DNA of 6,626 bases from Candidatus Krumholzibacteriia bacterium (GTDB lineage Bacteria; Krumholzibacteriota; Krumholzibacteriia; LZORAL124-64-63), in NCBI GenBank assembly GCA_014859985.1, contig JACZKN010000347.1, forward strand, positions 1-6,626, given 5' to 3'. Under the pieces are notes generated by a model. It was not told where the DNA came from and did no database searches. It was given only the letters and a program-made list of their open reading frames with translations. Made by a program: the position numbers and the translations under genes. Shown here piece after piece: positions 5,677 through 6,626 of this stretch; position 1 is the stretch's first letter, and each line of letters starts with the position of its first letter.

Positions 5677-6585
5677 CTATTTTCGGCGCCGGGCCCGGGG
5701 ATGGGCCTCCCGCCAGGCAGCCTCCAGCCAGCCGCGGTCGACGTGGGTGTAGATCTCGGTGGTGCTGATGTCCTGGTGGCCCAGCAGCTCCTGCACCACC
5801 CGCAGGTCCGCCCCGCCCTCCAGCAGGTGGGTGGCGTAGCTGTGGCGCAGCGTGTGGGGCGAGATCCGGTCCGGCAACCCCGCCGCGGCGCCGGCCCGCT
5901 TGAGCAGGCTCCAGACCGAGACCCGGGACAGGCGGCCGCCCCGGGCGTTGAGGAAGAGCGCCCCGGTGGGTCGTTGGCCCACCAGGCGGGGGCGGCCCCC
6001 GGCCAGCCAGCGGTGCACCGCCTCCAGGGCCGGTTCCCCCACCGGGACCAGCCGCTGCTTGCGGCCCTTGCCCCGCAGCAGCAGCGTGGCTTCCTGCTCG
6101 TCCAGGTCCGGGGTGTCCAGGCCGCACAGTTCGCTGACCCGGCAGCCGCAGCCGTAGAGCACCTCCAGGATGGCGCGGTCCCGCAGGTCCCGGGGTTCCT
6201 CGCCGTCGATCGCCTCCAGCAGGCGCAGCACCTGGCCGGTCCCCAGCAGGTCCGGCAGGCGGCGCCCCCGGCGCGGGGCCACGAGGGTGACGGTGGGGTC
6301 GGCGGCGATCCGCCCTTCCGCCTCCAGGAAGCGGTAGAAGGAGCGCAGGGTGGACAGCAGGCGGGCCCGGCTGGAGGCCGCCAGGTCGCCGGCACTGGCC
6401 AGCAGGAACGCCCGCAGGTCCTGGTCCCGCACCGCGGCGGGCTCCAGCCCCGCCGGGCCGGCCCAGGCCCGCAACCGCGCCAGGTCGTGGCGCGCCGCGT
6501 CGAGGCTGGCCACGGCCAGGCCCTTGTCGGCGCCGCAGTGGGCCAGGAACTCGTCGGCGGCCTCGTCCCAGGGGTCGGCGGCCAT
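5677..6585 (-). CDS. xerD: Site-specific tyrosine recombinase XerD
   Basis: XerD, with XerC, resolves chromosome dimers at dif near the division septum under FtsK control. The product is 302 residues, the standard length. An N-terminal SAM-like core-binding domain covers about residues 5-90, and the C-terminal catalytic domain about 108-295. All six catalytic residues are present: Arg149 in GCRVSEL, Lys173 in RGKGRKQR, His244 and Arg247 in HTLRHS, His270 in LLGHQ, and the nucleophile Tyr279 in IYTH. The stretch GHQDISTTEIYTHV is of XerD rather than XerC type, although assignment by reading alone is not absolute. No phage or integron features accompany it and base usage matches its neighbours, so it looks like the housekeeping enzyme. 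Its ATG follows a possible upstream stop by 2 bases; its own Shine-Dalgarno is weak. The trpS promoter begins 14 bases after its TAG stop. Confidence 0.93.
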   Translation of the reverse strand: MAADPWDEAADEFLAHCGADKGLAVASLDAARHDLARLRAWAGPAGLEPAAVRDQDLRAFLLASAGDLAASSRARLLSTLRSFYRFLEAEGRIAADPTVTLVAPRRGRRLPDLLGTGQVLRLLEAIDGEEPRDLRDRAILEVLYGCGCRVSELCGLDTPDLDEQEATLLLRGKGRKQRLVPVGEPALEAVHRWLAGGRPRLVGQRPTGALFLNARGGRLSRVSVWSLLKRAGAAAGLPDRISPHTLRHSYATHLLEGGADLRVVQELLGHQDISTTEIYTHVDRGWLEAAWREAHPRARRRK

Positions 6586-6587
6586 GG

Positions 6588-6626
6588 TCAGCGCACCAGG
6601 GCCAGCCGGGCCACGGCCCGCAGGGG
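6588..6626 (-). CDS. Possible C-terminal end of an upstream gene
   Basis: From the right edge the minus strand reads 12 sense codons (PLRAVARLALVR) ending in TGA, 2 bases before the xerD ATG. The frame is open to the edge and its codons end in G or C in every case, as in the real genes here. That fits a cotranscribed gene stopping just before xerD. Twelve codons are too few to identify a family, and in such GC-rich DNA an open stretch this short could be chance. Confidence 0.4.
   Translation of the reverse strand, partial: PLRAVARLALVR

Noticed and set aside
3437..6127. A very long minus-strand open frame (896 codons) running through scpA, trpS and into xerD
   Set aside because: Only its last 370 codons match a known family (ScpA). 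The part upstream is Pro/Gly/Arg-rich shadow sequence over trpS and xerD, which have full motif sets in their own frames.
5677..6585. A mobile-element or phage integrase reading for the tyrosine recombinase
   Set aside because: Length, XerD-type DISTTEIYTHV region, matching base usage and housekeeping neighbours indicate the chromosomal XerD; no att-like repeat, tRNA or phage gene is adjacent.

Overview
The window comes from a very GC-rich bacterial chromosome: third codon positions are almost all G or C, and D/E and A/G/R codons dominate. All convincing genes lie on the minus strand, so the window reads from right to left. Coding density is close to complete and no mobile element, CRISPR array, RNA gene or foreign-looking segment is visible. 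The gene content and order are those of a conserved housekeeping neighbourhood, and similar orders are known from Deltaproteobacteria and related GC-rich Gram-negative phyla. I cannot place the organism more precisely from sequence alone.

In transcription order the layout is as follows. The right edge (6588-6626) may hold the last codons of an upstream gene. Next is xerD (5677-6585), a tyrosine recombinase for chromosome dimer resolution. A 114-base gap follows, the only non-coding stretch with a recognisable promoter: a perfect TTGACA -35, a 17-base spacer and a TGG-preceded TAATGT -10. About 65 bases of hairpin-rich leader then lead to trpS (4558-5562), which I start at a GTG rather than at the upstream ATG that lies inside the promoter. 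After trpS come scpA (3437-4546) and scpB (2682-3440), the kleisin and kite subunits of the SMC condensin. They are followed by an RluB/RsuA-type pseudouridine synthase (1955-2695), hisC (783-1892) and a DAHP synthase gene (1-783, last residues off the left edge).

The six genes from trpS to the DAHP synthase gene are packed tightly: gaps are at most 62 bases, there is a 4-base GTGA overlap at scpA/scpB and a 1-base TGATG overlap at hisC/aroF. They look like one transcription unit driven from the trpS promoter. The unit joins tryptophan charging of tRNA, chromosome condensation, rRNA modification and the start of aromatic amino acid biosynthesis. HisC next to DAHP synthase may act as an aromatic-acid (Phe/Tyr) aminotransferase as well as, or instead of, in histidine synthesis.

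I found no previously undescribed system. The points worth a second look are the promoter that relocates the trpS start, the folded trpS leader, and the unusually long acidic C-terminal tails on both ScpA (34 of the last 55 residues are D/E) and ScpB (22 of the last 54).
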